Origin: Hyunsoonleella aquatilis
GTDB lineage: Bacteria > Bacteroidota > Bacteroidia > Flavobacteriales > Flavobacteriaceae
Direction: 5' to 3'
Assembly: GCF_014270105.1 (NCBI RefSeq)
Contig: NZ_JACNMF010000006.1
Coordinates: forward strand, 104,086-168,085
Length of the DNA stretch: 64,000 nucleotides
Shown: in pieces, positions 26,231 to 35,469 of the stretch
Numbering within the stretch: position 1 is the first letter of the stretch
Layout: every line of letters begins with the position of its first letter
The notes under the pieces: model-generated
Told to the model about the DNA's origin: nothing
The model's input: the letters and a program-made list of their open reading frames with translations, nothing else
Databases searched by the model: none
Program-made: the position numbers and the translations under genes

Positions 26231-27688
26231 ATGAATCATCAATCTTACCTTTTTTACGTCTTAGCCTTTTTTTTAATACTAGTCGGGTGTACGGCAAACG
26301 ATACGTCCAAATTCGTGTCGCCTTTTCAAAATGAAGCCTTAGACTTTGAAACGCCTCAAATTGAAAAATATAAGGACCATGGAGAAAATCCATTTATTGA
26401 AACTAGTGAAGCCCCTATTTCTACATTTTCTGTTGACGCAGATGGAGGCTCCTATGCCAATATGAGACGATTTCTAAACCTGGGGCAAACCCCTCCTACC
26501 GCCTCGGTGAGGATCGAAGAATATATTAACTACTTTACTTTTGATTATTCTGAACCACAAGGAGATAATAACGTCGGTCTACATTCAGAAACATCCTTTT
26601 GTCCATGGAATACGGCGCATCATTTAATACGTATCGGAATGAAAGGTAAAACCATTCCGGAAGGGCAGTTACCAAACTCAAATTATGTATTCCTGATTGA
26701 TGTTTCGGGGTCTATGAGTTCTCCAGACAAATTGGGCATCTTAAAATCCGGTTTCAAAACCTTGACCGACAATCTAAAAGACGATGATAAAATTGCAATA
26801 GTTACTTACGCGGGTAGTGCGGGTTTATTATTGCCATCTACCCCTGGAAGCGAGAAGGATAAAATTAAACAGGCCATAGATCAACTCGGAGCAGGTGGTT
26901 CTACCGCCGGAGCCGAAGGCATTATTACGGCTTATAAAATTGCTGAGGAAAACTTTATTAATAATGGCAACAATAGAGTGATTTTAGGATCGGATGGCGA
27001 CTTTAATGTTGGTCCTTCATCCACTGAAGATTTAGTAGAACTTATTGAAGCAAAAAGAGAAACAGGAATTTATTTGACTGTGCTTGGTGTTGGTGGAGGA
27101 AATTTGAACGATTACGGCATGGAGCAAATTGCAAATAAAGGTAATGGCAACTATGAATATATTGACAATGCCGAACAGATTCAAAAAGTGTTTTCTTATG
27201 AATTAGGCAAGCTATATACCATAGCCAAAGATTCTAAAATTCAGATCACTTTTAATGAAAATAAAGTGGCTTCTTATCGGTTGATAGGCTACGAAAATAG
27301 AGCATTGGATAATGATGATTTTGAAGACGACACAAAAGATGCTGGAGAAATTGGCTCATCGCAAACCATAACGGCACTTTACGAAGTGGTTTTAAAAAAT
27401 AGCCCCAATGAAGATATTTTTGCCACCTTCGATTTTCGTTACAAAAAACCGAATACCGCTGAAAGTATCCTCATTACACACGAAATTAAAAGTACAGGAA
27501 ACACCATCTCAGAAAACATGAAATTTGCAACAGCCGTTGCCGGTTTTGGTTTAATAATGAAAGACTCGGAATATAAAGGAGCAATAACTAAAGAAATCGT
27601 TCTTGATTTAGCCAATGCATCCACATCGTTCGATCCGCATGGGTTTAGAAAAGAATTTATAAGGCTTGTTGAAAGCTGGCAGGACTAA
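26231..27688 (+). CDS. von Willebrand factor type A lipoprotein (YfbK-like)
   Basis: A 485-residue lipoprotein (lipobox LVGC, Cys20). An N-terminal vWF-associated segment (PISTFSVDADGGSYANMRRFLN, RIEEYINYFTFDY) precedes a VWA domain with an intact MIDAS, DVSGSMS at about residues 157-163, plus the later Thr/Asp metal residues region. The C-terminal DUF3520-like domain contains LGKLYTIAKDSKIQITFNENKVASYRLIGYENR. Such proteins bind divalent metal and protein partners at the cell surface or in the periplasm; the role in Bacteroidota is unclear. It stands alone, divergent from the TonB receptor gene, and ends at a shared bidirectional terminator. Confidence 0.85.
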   Translation: MNHQSYLFYVLAFFLILVGCTANDTSKFVSPFQNEALDFETPQIEKYKDHGENPFIETSEAPISTFSVDADGGSYANMRRFLNLGQTPPTASVRIEEYINYFTFDYSEPQGDNNVGLHSETSFCPWNTAHHLIRIGMKGKTIPEGQLPNSNYVFLIDVSGSMSSPDKLGILKSGFKTLTDNLKDDDKIAIVTYAGSAGLLLPSTPGSEKDKIKQAIDQLGAGGSTAGAEGIITAYKIAEENFINNGNNRVILGSDGDFNVGPSSTEDLVELIEAKRETGIYLTVLGVGGGNLNDYGMEQIANKGNGNYEYIDNAEQIQKVFSYELGKLYTIAKDSKIQITFNENKVASYRLIGYENRALDNDDFEDDTKDAGEIGSSQTITALYEVVLKNSPNEDIFATFDFRYKKPNTAESILITHEIKSTGNTISENMKFATAVAGFGLIMKDSEYKGAITKEIVLDLANASTSFDPHGFRKEFIRLVESWQD

Positions 27689-27708
27689 CAGTTTCGCTTT
27701 AAGGCATA

Positions 27709-27742
27709 AAAAACCTGATAAACAATTGTTTATCAGGTTTTT
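27709..27742. terminator. Bidirectional terminator
   Basis: A perfect 34-bp palindrome (AAAAACCTGATAAAC.. and its complement) with A-run and T-run flanks lies between two convergent genes (stops at 27688 and 27760), so it can end transcripts from both sides. Confidence 0.85.
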
Positions 27743-27759
27743 AAATTAATTTTCAATAT

Positions 27760-28278
27760 TTATTTATCCTTATAAGACGCATTCAACGCCTCTAAAATCG
27801 TCTGGGTCAAATCATTATCATCGGTCCCGTAAAGCACTGAAGCCGCCGCATCGCTAGTACCTAAAATGTATGTGTAACCATTTTGCTTTCCATAGTCTTT
27901 TACAAAGTCCTTTACCTTTACAATCAATGTATCAATTTCTGTTTGAAATGCCAGCGTTAAAGCTTGGGCCTCACTTTGCTTTTGTTGGTCGTTAATCTGT
28001 TTTAGTTTGCCCAATTCCTCATAGCGCTCTTGTGCTTTCTTTTGGGACATTTTGCTAGCCCTTACTTGAAATTTTTGAACTTCAAATTGAAAAGCCTCTT
28101 CAATGCTATCGAACCGCTTAGTAAACAATTGTTCCTTGCCCTTAAAACGTGCTTCAATATCCTTCTTTTCTTGATACTCATTGATTACAACACTATTGTC
28201 AATATAACCAATTTTATTTGGTTTTTGACAGGACGCCAAAACCAATAACAGTAGTCCGGTATAAAATATATGTTTCAT
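27760..28278 (-). CDS. OmpH/Skp-family lipoprotein
   Basis: A 172-residue protein with lipobox VLASC (Cys17), followed by KIGYIDNSVVINEYQEKKDIEARF, the family's conserved start. A long charged coiled-coil (about 45-120) and a C-terminal NGYTYILGTSDAAASVLYG segment characteristic of OmpH complete it. Skp-type chaperones bind unfolded outer-membrane proteins in the periplasm as trimers with coiled-coil tentacles. Lipidation is unusual compared with soluble Skp but occurs among Bacteroidota homologues. A full -7 box (28325-28332) lies 46 bp upstream. It is not next to bamA or lpxD here. Confidence 0.85.
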   Translation of the reverse strand: MKHIFYTGLLLLVLASCQKPNKIGYIDNSVVINEYQEKKDIEARFKGKEQLFTKRFDSIEEAFQFEVQKFQVRASKMSQKKAQERYEELGKLKQINDQQKQSEAQALTLAFQTEIDTLIVKVKDFVKDYGKQNGYTYILGTSDAAASVLYGTDDNDLTQTILEALNASYKDK

Positions 28279-28324
28279 GTTTCTTTTAATTTAGCTTTTG
28301 TGGAAGTCGTTTTTCAAATTCGCA

Positions 28325-28332
28325 CAAATGTA
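28325..28332 (-). promoter_or_regulatory. -7 promoter box of the OmpH-like gene
   Basis: Minus-strand TACATTTG, a full TAnnTTTG match 46 bp upstream of the ATG at 28278. The remaining intergenic DNA (28333-28529) shows nothing recognisable. Confidence 0.5.
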
Positions 28333-28529
28333 CTAAAGTCTATCAATATGAAATGGCTAATGCCGTGGATTTTAAATAATAAAGAATAATTATACCTTAC
28401 CCTGAATTCAATAAGAATATTCTATAAAAAATAGCTTTAAATAAAGTGTTTTAAGAGGGATTTAAAATTTGGGCTGGTATTTCCCTTTTGAATACCAAAA
28501 GCCCATGGTAAACATTTCCCTATGCCGTT

Positions 28530-29381
28530 TTAATTATTATTAATGATGTAAATCAAGGATGAAGCCTCTTTTGAGCTAATTGCCTTAATATTCGATAGTA
28601 GCCCCACCCAAAATCCTTTGATTGGATTCATTTTTCCTGTTTTATATTTTTCAGAAAGAAGGCTTACATAAAAAGCATCAAACCACATAGGTTTTGTTTT
28701 TTCTACTTTGAAGCCAAACTTCACCATTAAATTTGCAATAGATTCTTGATTAAAATGCCAAAGGTGTCTGGGTACATCATAGGCCGCCCAAAATGATTTA
28801 TAATGTTTTGCGTCGTAGCTTTTATAATTTGGAACGGCAATTATCAGTCTGCCGCTTGGTTTTAAAAGCTCTTTGAATGTTGAAATATGTTCTTTCAATT
28901 TTGGTAAATGCTCCAGTACGTGCCAAAGGGTAATCACATCAAAACTATTTGCTTCAAACTTTAAGAGTTCATCAATTTCAAAGACTGAATTATTAGTTTT
29001 TGCATTGGCAATTGCCCTCGCGTTTTCATTTGGTTCAATTCCAAAAACCTTCCAATTATTCTGTTGCGCAATCTGTAAAAAATCGCCAGTACCACATCCA
29101 ATATCCAAAAGTTTTCTTTCTTCGTATGCACATGAATTGACTAATTTTAACTTTTGTTTTAAAGCATGCTTTCGGACCAAATGATAGGCCTTTTCAAATA
29201 TGTTTCGCTTCGAATCCGTATGCGAAATATAATCTTCACTTTCGTAATATTTGGCCAATTTTTCCTCCGAGTGTTGGGGATGTGTTTCTAAAAAACCGTA
29301 CTCTGAATTTTCAATTAATTCAAATTCCTCTCCTGAAACGGAGTGGTCCTTTAGTTTAAGAAAGGCTGTATTTTTATTCAT
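28530..29381 (-). CDS. Class I SAM-dependent methyltransferase
   Basis: A 283-residue methyltransferase with motif I LLDIGCGTGDFLQIA (about residues 90-105), the acidic post-I residue in VFGIEPN, and motif IV-like FDVITLWHVLEHLPK. A C-terminal PRHLWHFNQESIANLM is typical of Methyltransf_23 proteins acting on quinone-like, sugar or small-molecule substrates. The N-terminal ETHPQHSEEKLAKYYESEDYISHTD segment is shared by a Bacteroidota subgroup. The substrate is unknown. It lies downstream of mnmG on the same strand with its own -7 box (29400-29407). Confidence 0.85.
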   Translation of the reverse strand: MNKNTAFLKLKDHSVSGEEFELIENSEYGFLETHPQHSEEKLAKYYESEDYISHTDSKRNIFEKAYHLVRKHALKQKLKLVNSCAYEERKLLDIGCGTGDFLQIAQQNNWKVFGIEPNENARAIANAKTNNSVFEIDELLKFEANSFDVITLWHVLEHLPKLKEHISTFKELLKPSGRLIIAVPNYKSYDAKHYKSFWAAYDVPRHLWHFNQESIANLMVKFGFKVEKTKPMWFDAFYVSLLSEKYKTGKMNPIKGFWVGLLSNIKAISSKEASSLIYIINNN

Positions 29382-29399
29382 TCGTTAAAGATTCCGAAG

Positions 29400-29407
29400 C
29401 AAATTTA
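29400..29407 (-). promoter_or_regulatory. -7 promoter box of the methyltransferase gene
   Basis: Minus-strand TAAATTTG, a full match to TAnnTTTG, 18 bp upstream of the ATG at 29381. Confidence 0.5.
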
Positions 29408-29436
29408 AAAAGACAAATACAGAAATCTAAGAGAGA

Positions 29437-29452
29437 TGTTCCACGTGGAACG
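29437..29452. other. parS-like ParB-binding site (15/16)
   Basis: TGTTCCACGTGGAACG differs from the palindromic parS sequence TGTTCCACGTGGAACA only at the last base. It lies 17 bp downstream of the mnmG stop codon. ParB/Spo0J spreads from such sites to organise and segregate origin regions. Confidence 0.75.
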
Positions 29453-29469
29453 TTCAAGTTTTTTCAAAA

Positions 29470-31341
29470 TTATCTTCCCATATAAACCAACAAAACAGAA
29501 ATATCATTGGGCGACACGCCGCTTATTCTTGAGGCCTGAGAGACTGTAGCTGGTTGTATTTTTTTCAATTTCTCTCGTGCCTCAAAACTCATGGATTTGA
29601 TTTGGGAGTAATCAAAATTCTCTGGTATTTTAACATACTCCAATCGATTTAACTTGTCGGCATTGTTCTTTTCTTTGGCTATATATCCCGAATATTTTAC
29701 TTGGATTTCGGTCTGCTCAATCACTTCCCTATCCAAATTATTATCCTTAATATAGGACTCAACACTCTCAACTTTTTTAACATCTTCCATCTCAATATTT
29801 GGCCTTGCAAATATCTTAAATAGTTTTCCGGATTGCTTTACAGGTGCCGAATTTTTACTTTCTAGAATTGGATTTATCTCCTCAGGCTTTACACTTTGCG
29901 TTTGAAAAAACTCCACGAATTTTTCCGCTGCCTCATGCTTTTCTTCCATGCGCTTCAAACGATTTTCAGAAGCCAGACCTAGTTCATAACCCTTCGGTGT
30001 CAATCTCAAATCAGCATTATCCTGCCTCAAAAGCGTTCTGTATTCTGCTCGAGATGTAAACATACGATACGGTTCTTCAGTGCCTTTAGTGATCAAATCA
30101 TCCACTAAAACACCGATATAGGCTTCATCCCTTTTCAAGGTAAAAGGTTCTTTTTCCAGAACTTTTAAACTAGCATTTATCCCTGCCATCAATCCTTGAG
30201 AGGCCGCCTCCTCATAACCTGTGGTTCCATTAATTTGGCCAGCAAAATACAAGCCCTCAACAAGCTTTGTCTCCAAAGTGTGCTTTAATTGAGTTGGCGG
30301 AAAATAATCATATTCAATAGCATATCCTGGCCTAAAAAACTTCACGTTTTCAAAACCGACTACAGACCGCAATGCCTTAAATTGAACATCCTCTGGCAAA
30401 GATGTGGAAAAGCCATTTACGTACACTTCCACCGTATTCCATCCTTCAGGTTCAATAAACAATTGATGCCTATCCTTATCGGCAAAACGATTAATTTTGT
30501 CCTCAATAGACGGACAATAGCGTGGCCCCAAACTTTTAATTCTACCGTTAAACATCGGCGATCTATCAAACCCTTCACGAAGTAATTCATGTACTTCTGG
30601 GCTGGTATAAGTCATGTGGCAAGAGCGCTGATTTTCCAGTGGTTTTGTAATATCCAAATAGGAAAACTTTTCAGGGTTTTCATCCCCTGGCTGCTCAACC
30701 ATCTTGGAATAATCCAAAGACCTCCCATCCACTCTTGGAGGTGTTCCGGTTTTCATTCTACCGGAATCAAAACCTAAATCTACTAGTTGCTCTGTTATAC
30801 CAGTTGCCGCCTTTTCACCGGCTCTACCTCCACCAAAATTCTTATCGCCAATATGTATCAGTCCATTTAAAAATGTACCATTTGTCAACACGACCGTTTT
30901 GGATTTTATCTCTATGCCTAGCGACGTTTTTACACCAACAACCCTGTCTTTTTCAATTAGCAAACCAGACACCATTTCCTGATAAAAATCCAAATTAGGA
31001 GTTTGCTCCAAAAGCAACCTCCAGTCCTCCGCAAATCGCATTCTGTCACTCTGCACCCTCGGGCTCCACATAGCAGGCCCCTTAGATTTGTTCAGCATCT
31101 TAAACTGAATGGCCGATGTGTCGGAAACAATACCACTATAACCACCCAGCGCATCAATCTCCCTAACGATCTGCCCCTTTGCTATACCGCCCATGGCAGG
31201 ATTGCAAGACATCTGAGCAATGTTTTGTAGATTCATGGTCACCAATAAGGTCCTACTCCCCATATTGGCGGCCGCGGCAGCGGCCTCACTTCCAGCATGG
31301 CCAGCCCCTACAACGATAACATCATAAACTTCGTTAAACAT
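29470..31341 (-). CDS. mnmG: tRNA uridine-5-carboxymethylaminomethyl(34) synthesis enzyme
   Basis: A 623-residue FAD-dependent enzyme (GidA) which, with MnmE, modifies U34 of tRNAs reading NNA/NNG codons. The FAD Rossmann motif VVGAGHAGSEAA is at residues 11-22. Other family signatures are MSCNPAMGGIAKGQIVREIDALGG, the catalytic Cys in SLGPRYCPSIEDKI, and the second signature GQINGTTGYEEAASQGLMAG; the C-terminal helical domain ends SRISGVSPNDISVLLVYM. The length is normal. A -7 box lies at 31392-31399, with a perfect parS-like site between it and the start codon; a second parS-like site lies just past the stop. Confidence 0.97.
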   Translation of the reverse strand: MFNEVYDVIVVGAGHAGSEAAAAAANMGSRTLLVTMNLQNIAQMSCNPAMGGIAKGQIVREIDALGGYSGIVSDTSAIQFKMLNKSKGPAMWSPRVQSDRMRFAEDWRLLLEQTPNLDFYQEMVSGLLIEKDRVVGVKTSLGIEIKSKTVVLTNGTFLNGLIHIGDKNFGGGRAGEKAATGITEQLVDLGFDSGRMKTGTPPRVDGRSLDYSKMVEQPGDENPEKFSYLDITKPLENQRSCHMTYTSPEVHELLREGFDRSPMFNGRIKSLGPRYCPSIEDKINRFADKDRHQLFIEPEGWNTVEVYVNGFSTSLPEDVQFKALRSVVGFENVKFFRPGYAIEYDYFPPTQLKHTLETKLVEGLYFAGQINGTTGYEEAASQGLMAGINASLKVLEKEPFTLKRDEAYIGVLVDDLITKGTEEPYRMFTSRAEYRTLLRQDNADLRLTPKGYELGLASENRLKRMEEKHEAAEKFVEFFQTQSVKPEEINPILESKNSAPVKQSGKLFKIFARPNIEMEDVKKVESVESYIKDNNLDREVIEQTEIQVKYSGYIAKEKNNADKLNRLEYVKIPENFDYSQIKSMSFEAREKLKKIQPATVSQASRISGVSPNDISVLLVYMGR

Positions 31342-31357
31342 AATGCTTCAACAATAG

Positions 31358-31373
31358 TGTTCCACGTGGAACA
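31358..31373. other. parS-like ParB-binding site (perfect)
   Basis: TGTTCCACGTGGAACA is a perfect 16-bp palindrome matching the widely conserved parS consensus TGTTnCACGTGnAACA. It lies 16 bp upstream of the mnmG ATG, inside its predicted 5' leader. Confidence 0.85.
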
Positions 31374-31391
31374 TCAATTTTTTTAAGTGTG

Positions 31392-31399
31392 CAAATATA
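31392..31399 (-). promoter_or_regulatory. -7 promoter box of mnmG
   Basis: Minus-strand TATATTTG matches TAnnTTTG fully, 50 bp upstream of the mnmG start; the parS-like site lies between box and gene. Confidence 0.55.
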
Positions 31400-31452
31400 C
31401 GTTGAAATCTTGAAAACACTACCTTTTTGAAAAATCAAAAATCTGTGTTTTA

Positions 31453-31475
31453 GATTCCCGCTTTCGCGTGAATGA
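31453..31475. repeat. Partial dispersed repeat (right end)
   Basis: GATTCCCGCTTTCGCGTGAATGACA resembles the right end of the palindromic element at 36372-36454 (AGATTCC...GGAATGACA) and contains a short CGCTTTCGCG hairpin. It seems to be a solitary half copy. Confidence 0.4.
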
Positions 31476-31515
31476 CAATGTCCAATGGGAACGCCTAAGA
31501 TTTATGCTCTCAGAA

Positions 31516-31932
31516 TTAGTGCTCAGTCAATTTGTTGATGTAGTGGTTTTCCTTTTCCCGCATGAGCCTAGCATCTTTCTCGGTCTTGTCCTTGTAGCCG
31601 CAATAATGTAATATGCCATGAATGATTACACGATTCAATTCATAGTCAAATTTCGTATTGAAATCCTTAGCATTATCCTCTACTCTTTCAACAGAAATAA
31701 AAATATCTCCTTGTATTATTTTTCCTATTGAATAATCGAAGCTGATAATGTCCGTCAAGGTATCGTGATTCAGAAATTCTACATTCAACTTATGCAAGTA
31801 CTCATCTTCGCAAAACACATAATTGACCTCTTCAACCTTGAATCCCTCGGAATCAATCACGCCCAAAATCCATTTCGCAACTTCGACCTCATTTAGAAGT
31901 TTGAAATCCGTTTCGTAATTAAAATTAATCAT
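31516..31932 (-). CDS. ybeY: Endoribonuclease YbeY (rRNA maturation factor)
   Basis: A 138-residue metalloprotein involved in 16S rRNA 3' maturation and ribosome quality control. Conserved parts are EYLHKLNVEFLNHDTLTDIISFDY and the metal site IIHGILHYCGYKDKTEKDARLM. The first two zinc-ligand histidines (HGxLH) are present. Where most bacteria have a third His (GYDH) this protein has GYKDK, a substitution recalled from other Bacteroidota YbeY. It overlaps the upstream DUF4175 gene by 8 bp, so translation is probably coupled. Confidence 0.92.
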   Translation of the reverse strand: MINFNYETDFKLLNEVEVAKWILGVIDSEGFKVEEVNYVFCEDEYLHKLNVEFLNHDTLTDIISFDYSIGKIIQGDIFISVERVEDNAKDFNTKFDYELNRVIIHGILHYCGYKDKTEKDARLMREKENHYINKLTEH

Positions 31933-34900
31933 TGGATGGTCTAAAATACTCCTGTACTTTCTTCTTATAAACTTGTTGCAAAGGTAAGGCTTGACGGTTT
32001 AAAATTTCTGTAGTTTGAAAATATTGTTTTGCCTTTGGAATTTGGATTCCTGAAGTGTTCTCAAATTCCTTTTTGTTAGTTTCAGATTCTCGTTTGTTAT
32101 CCTCGCCTTGTTGGTGGGTAGCGTTTTCGAGCTTTAATAATTGATGTTTTAAATTCATCATTTTCTGAAGTGTTTGATTGGTAAAGCCCTTATTCAATAA
32201 GTCCAATTCAATATCCTCCATTTGCCTTGACAGCCTATCTCCAATACCTCCCTTACCCTCTTTCTCCAAACGTTTATCCAGAGCTTGACGCAACTGTTGC
32301 TGTTCTTGGTAAATTTCATACAATAAACCTTCCATATCAAAATTGTCGCCTTCACCCTCTCCGCCGGTGTGCCGGCCATTCTGCCCATTCTTGCCTTCCT
32401 TATCACCTTCATTCCCTTTCTTACCCTTTTCTCCTTTTTCCCCTTCTTTCTGGCCTTCACCCTCCTGCTCACCTTCTCCAGGTTTCTTTTGTCCTTGCTG
32501 ACCCTTTTTCATCCCTTGCTCCATCATCTTATTCAATTCCTCCTGGCTCATAATAATGTCCGGCAACTGCATATCCCCGTCGCCACCTTTCCCGGCAGAC
32601 ATACTCATACTTTCTTGCATGTTGTCCAAAATATTGCTCAACAAATCCGCCAAATTATTGGTTGCCGTTATCGCAAACTGTTGTTTCGACACACCTTGGT
32701 ACAATTGATTTTCGGCAAGCAACTCCAAAGCCTTTTCAATATTAAAATACACTTCAGAAATCTCTTTATTCACTTGCTCCGACAGTTTTGGTTGACGAAG
32801 CGAAAGAGCAAAGAGGCTGTCGTCAATATGCTCAAAATGCTCTCTAAGGTTATTTTGCTTTTTAAGATAGGTAGCGTACTTGCCATGGTTCACATCAATG
32901 GATTTGAACTGGTCCATCAAAGCCTCCGAATCAAAGGAATACTGCACCAAATTATCCAAAATCTGTCTCAACATTTCCATGTCCTCCTGCATTTGATCCC
33001 CTCCCATGGATTGCATCGACCCTTGCATTTTACTGCTCAGCTCCTTCATCTTTTGAGCTGCTTTCTTCTGGTTCTTTCGAGCATTCTTTAGATTTTCCTT
33101 CTGCTTTTGCTGAGATTCATTCTGCTCTCCTTCCTGCTGTTGCTCCTGCTCCTCTTTTTGCTTTAATTCTTCCGAAGCATTCTCCTGGGCATCCTTTACT
33201 TCCTTTTCATCCAATTTATCCTGTGGAATATCAATCGGCTTTTTTAAAGCTTGGCTGTCCTTTTTTAACTCTTCTAGCGCTTCTTGGAATTTCTTGAATT
33301 CTTCATTAAGCTCATCCTGCTTCTCATTTGTGTTTTCCTCTTCAGAAGCTTTGGATAACTTCTCTTGTTCTTCAGATAACTGTTTTAAGTCATCCGTCAA
33401 CTTCTCCAATTTCTTTTCAACATAAAAGCGCTTGGTCAATTCAAGCAATTGCTCCAAACTTCTTTTTTTATTTTTATTCTGTTTAGCGACTTCCTCCAGC
33501 TTTTTGATCAACTCTTCATTACTGATTTTTTCCTGAAGCTTTTTCAATTCATCCAAAAGCTTTTCATCTTTCTTCAATTGCTCTTCATTCTCCTCTAAAC
33601 GCTTTTTTAAATCCTCCTTAAAAGCATCTTCCTTCTGATTTTCCTTTTGAAATTCATCAAGATTCTCTTTTAGTTTTTTGTTGAAGTTTTTCATCATTTC
33701 GTCCTGCTGTTTCTGACGTTGAAAAAATGAAGCTAACTTCTTTTTGTCATTAAAATTCAAATTCTTCTTTTCCCGCCCCATCTTTGTGAGCTCATCCAAA
33801 CGCTTTTCCTGCTCCTTAAATTTTTTGAGAGACTGGTTTAAATCCTTGATGGTTTCCCCCTGTTGCTCCAGTTGCTTTTCTTCTTCCTCATCCAAGGTTC
33901 GTTTACGATAATTGAAAATAGGGCTCTTTTTACTTTTGAAACGGTTTACGCGGTCGTTATCAAATACTTGGAAATAAAGCTGATACGGAATTCCGGATTC
34001 AATTTCCAAATTATCAGGAAAGGCAGATATAAAATCCTGCACATTGCTAGAGCTAATTGAAATCTCCTTTTTCATTTTATCCTCCTCATTATCAGATGGA
34101 TAATACACCAATTGTAGTTTGCTCAGCCCATAATCATCACTCACCTGCCCGTAAAAATACAAGGTTTGCAAATCGAGGCTGTCCACCTTCATTTGTACGT
34201 TCAATTCAGGGTATTCGTCTTTAACCACATCAACGGAAAAGGACAAATTTTCATAATCCTTTAGATTTATATTGCTCGTGCTTAATGTGTAATCATAATT
34301 ATTGAATACCCGTTTTGAAGCTTCAAAAACACCAACCTTGTCTGATTCAAAACCCACAGTGTCTTTGGCATATAAAAACACCTCATCCGTAGATTTTGTT
34401 TGCAGTCGCCATGTGATATTTGTGCCTTCGGGGACAATAGCATTACCAGTGCTCTTTTGAGTTTCATCCCTCTTTTTTGTGTGGCTAGGGTAATCCAAAA
34501 CCATTTCAAAACTAAGCAGTGATGGCACTTCAATAATCTCAATTTGATAGGGTTTAGAATTTACATCATTTGCAGACAGCGTAAATTCAATGTCTTGATG
34601 GGGTTGCGAAAAAATATACTCAAACTCCCCCACACCCGTTTGTTGTAAAAAATAGGTTTCATCATTAAAGGTAATTTGGGCATTTTCAGGCACCAACTCC
34701 CCCGCCGTTTTTACCATTAATTTAAAGTCTTTCCCTTCGATTGCTTTTAGGTTTTCATTCACTACAAAAAACTGAAAAGGTGCTGGTGGTTCATAGGCCG
34801 TTTTGTAATGCACCACACGCTTATAGCTATCGCTGAACCAATTAAAATTGCCAGTTGCATAAACCAATAACAAAATTACAATCGGGATGACCGCATATCT

Positions 34901-35359
34901 TAAATAAGGCAGGTTTTGCTTAAAGTTTACTGCCAATTTAAAAGGAATCGGGGTTAATTCCAACGACTTTTGGTCAATACTGGCCAATAGCAATTCAGAC
35001 TGCTGGCTACAATTTTTAAGTTGAATGACATTCAACAATTTATCATCTACCTCGGGGAAATGCTTGCCGATAATTTTTGCCGACTTTTCATAATCTATTC
35101 CCTTTTTCAGCTTAAACAATTTCGCCAAAGGAATCGCCACAAACTTCACCAATAAAGCCAATTCTACAGCAATAAATAGCCAAAACAGCACTGTTCTGGC
35201 TGTTGTATCCAACCATAAAAAATGCTCAATCAACAAAGTAAACAGAAAATAAAGCAGGCCAATGGCGAAAAATAAAATGCCTCCTTTTACCAATTCATTG
35301 GTGTGATAACGCCGTATAAATCGCTCTAATTTTTGCTGTATGTGCTTAAAATTATCCAT
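31925..35359 (-). CDS. DUF4175 family large membrane protein with coiled coils
   Basis: A 1144-residue protein. Two N-terminal transmembrane helices (about 25-75) and a third near 150-170 anchor it, followed by beta-rich domains (about 190-480). A very long, highly charged Lys/Glu/Gln coiled-coil region follows (about 490-780) and then a low-complexity Gly/Glu/Lys stretch (about 980-1040). The C-terminus ends KKVQEYFRPSND. This architecture matches DUF4175/DUF4175-like proteins of Bacteroidota, whose function is unknown; a scaffold or mechanosensing role in the envelope is conceivable. It overlaps ybeY by 8 bp. Opposite-strand frames in the charged region are compositional shadows. Confidence 0.8.
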   Translation of the reverse strand: MDNFKHIQQKLERFIRRYHTNELVKGGILFFAIGLLYFLFTLLIEHFLWLDTTARTVLFWLFIAVELALLVKFVAIPLAKLFKLKKGIDYEKSAKIIGKHFPEVDDKLLNVIQLKNCSQQSELLLASIDQKSLELTPIPFKLAVNFKQNLPYLRYAVIPIVILLLVYATGNFNWFSDSYKRVVHYKTAYEPPAPFQFFVVNENLKAIEGKDFKLMVKTAGELVPENAQITFNDETYFLQQTGVGEFEYIFSQPHQDIEFTLSANDVNSKPYQIEIIEVPSLLSFEMVLDYPSHTKKRDETQKSTGNAIVPEGTNITWRLQTKSTDEVFLYAKDTVGFESDKVGVFEASKRVFNNYDYTLSTSNINLKDYENLSFSVDVVKDEYPELNVQMKVDSLDLQTLYFYGQVSDDYGLSKLQLVYYPSDNEEDKMKKEISISSSNVQDFISAFPDNLEIESGIPYQLYFQVFDNDRVNRFKSKKSPIFNYRKRTLDEEEEKQLEQQGETIKDLNQSLKKFKEQEKRLDELTKMGREKKNLNFNDKKKLASFFQRQKQQDEMMKNFNKKLKENLDEFQKENQKEDAFKEDLKKRLEENEEQLKKDEKLLDELKKLQEKISNEELIKKLEEVAKQNKNKKRSLEQLLELTKRFYVEKKLEKLTDDLKQLSEEQEKLSKASEEENTNEKQDELNEEFKKFQEALEELKKDSQALKKPIDIPQDKLDEKEVKDAQENASEELKQKEEQEQQQEGEQNESQQKQKENLKNARKNQKKAAQKMKELSSKMQGSMQSMGGDQMQEDMEMLRQILDNLVQYSFDSEALMDQFKSIDVNHGKYATYLKKQNNLREHFEHIDDSLFALSLRQPKLSEQVNKEISEVYFNIEKALELLAENQLYQGVSKQQFAITATNNLADLLSNILDNMQESMSMSAGKGGDGDMQLPDIIMSQEELNKMMEQGMKKGQQGQKKPGEGEQEGEGQKEGEKGEKGKKGNEGDKEGKNGQNGRHTGGEGEGDNFDMEGLLYEIYQEQQQLRQALDKRLEKEGKGGIGDRLSRQMEDIELDLLNKGFTNQTLQKMMNLKHQLLKLENATHQQGEDNKRESETNKKEFENTSGIQIPKAKQYFQTTEILNRQALPLQQVYKKKVQEYFRPSND

Positions 35360-35469
35360 GATAGACGTTATAAAAGTAGTGTATTTACTAAAAATAAAAT
35401 CCTAATCTTTGTTAAACCCGTTGCAAGGTTCTAAAAAACCAAAGGACTAAAGACCAAAAATTAGTGCTT

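Noticed and set aside
27709..27742. Perfect 34-bp palindrome as a mobile-element end or operator
   Set aside because: Its place between convergent stop codons and its A/T-run flanks fit a bidirectional terminator better.
32369..33091. 240-codon open frame on the plus strand
   Set aside because: It is antisense to the Lys/Glu-rich coiled coil of the DUF4175 gene; long open frames there result from codon composition, and the protein looks like Leu/His/Phe-rich shadow text.
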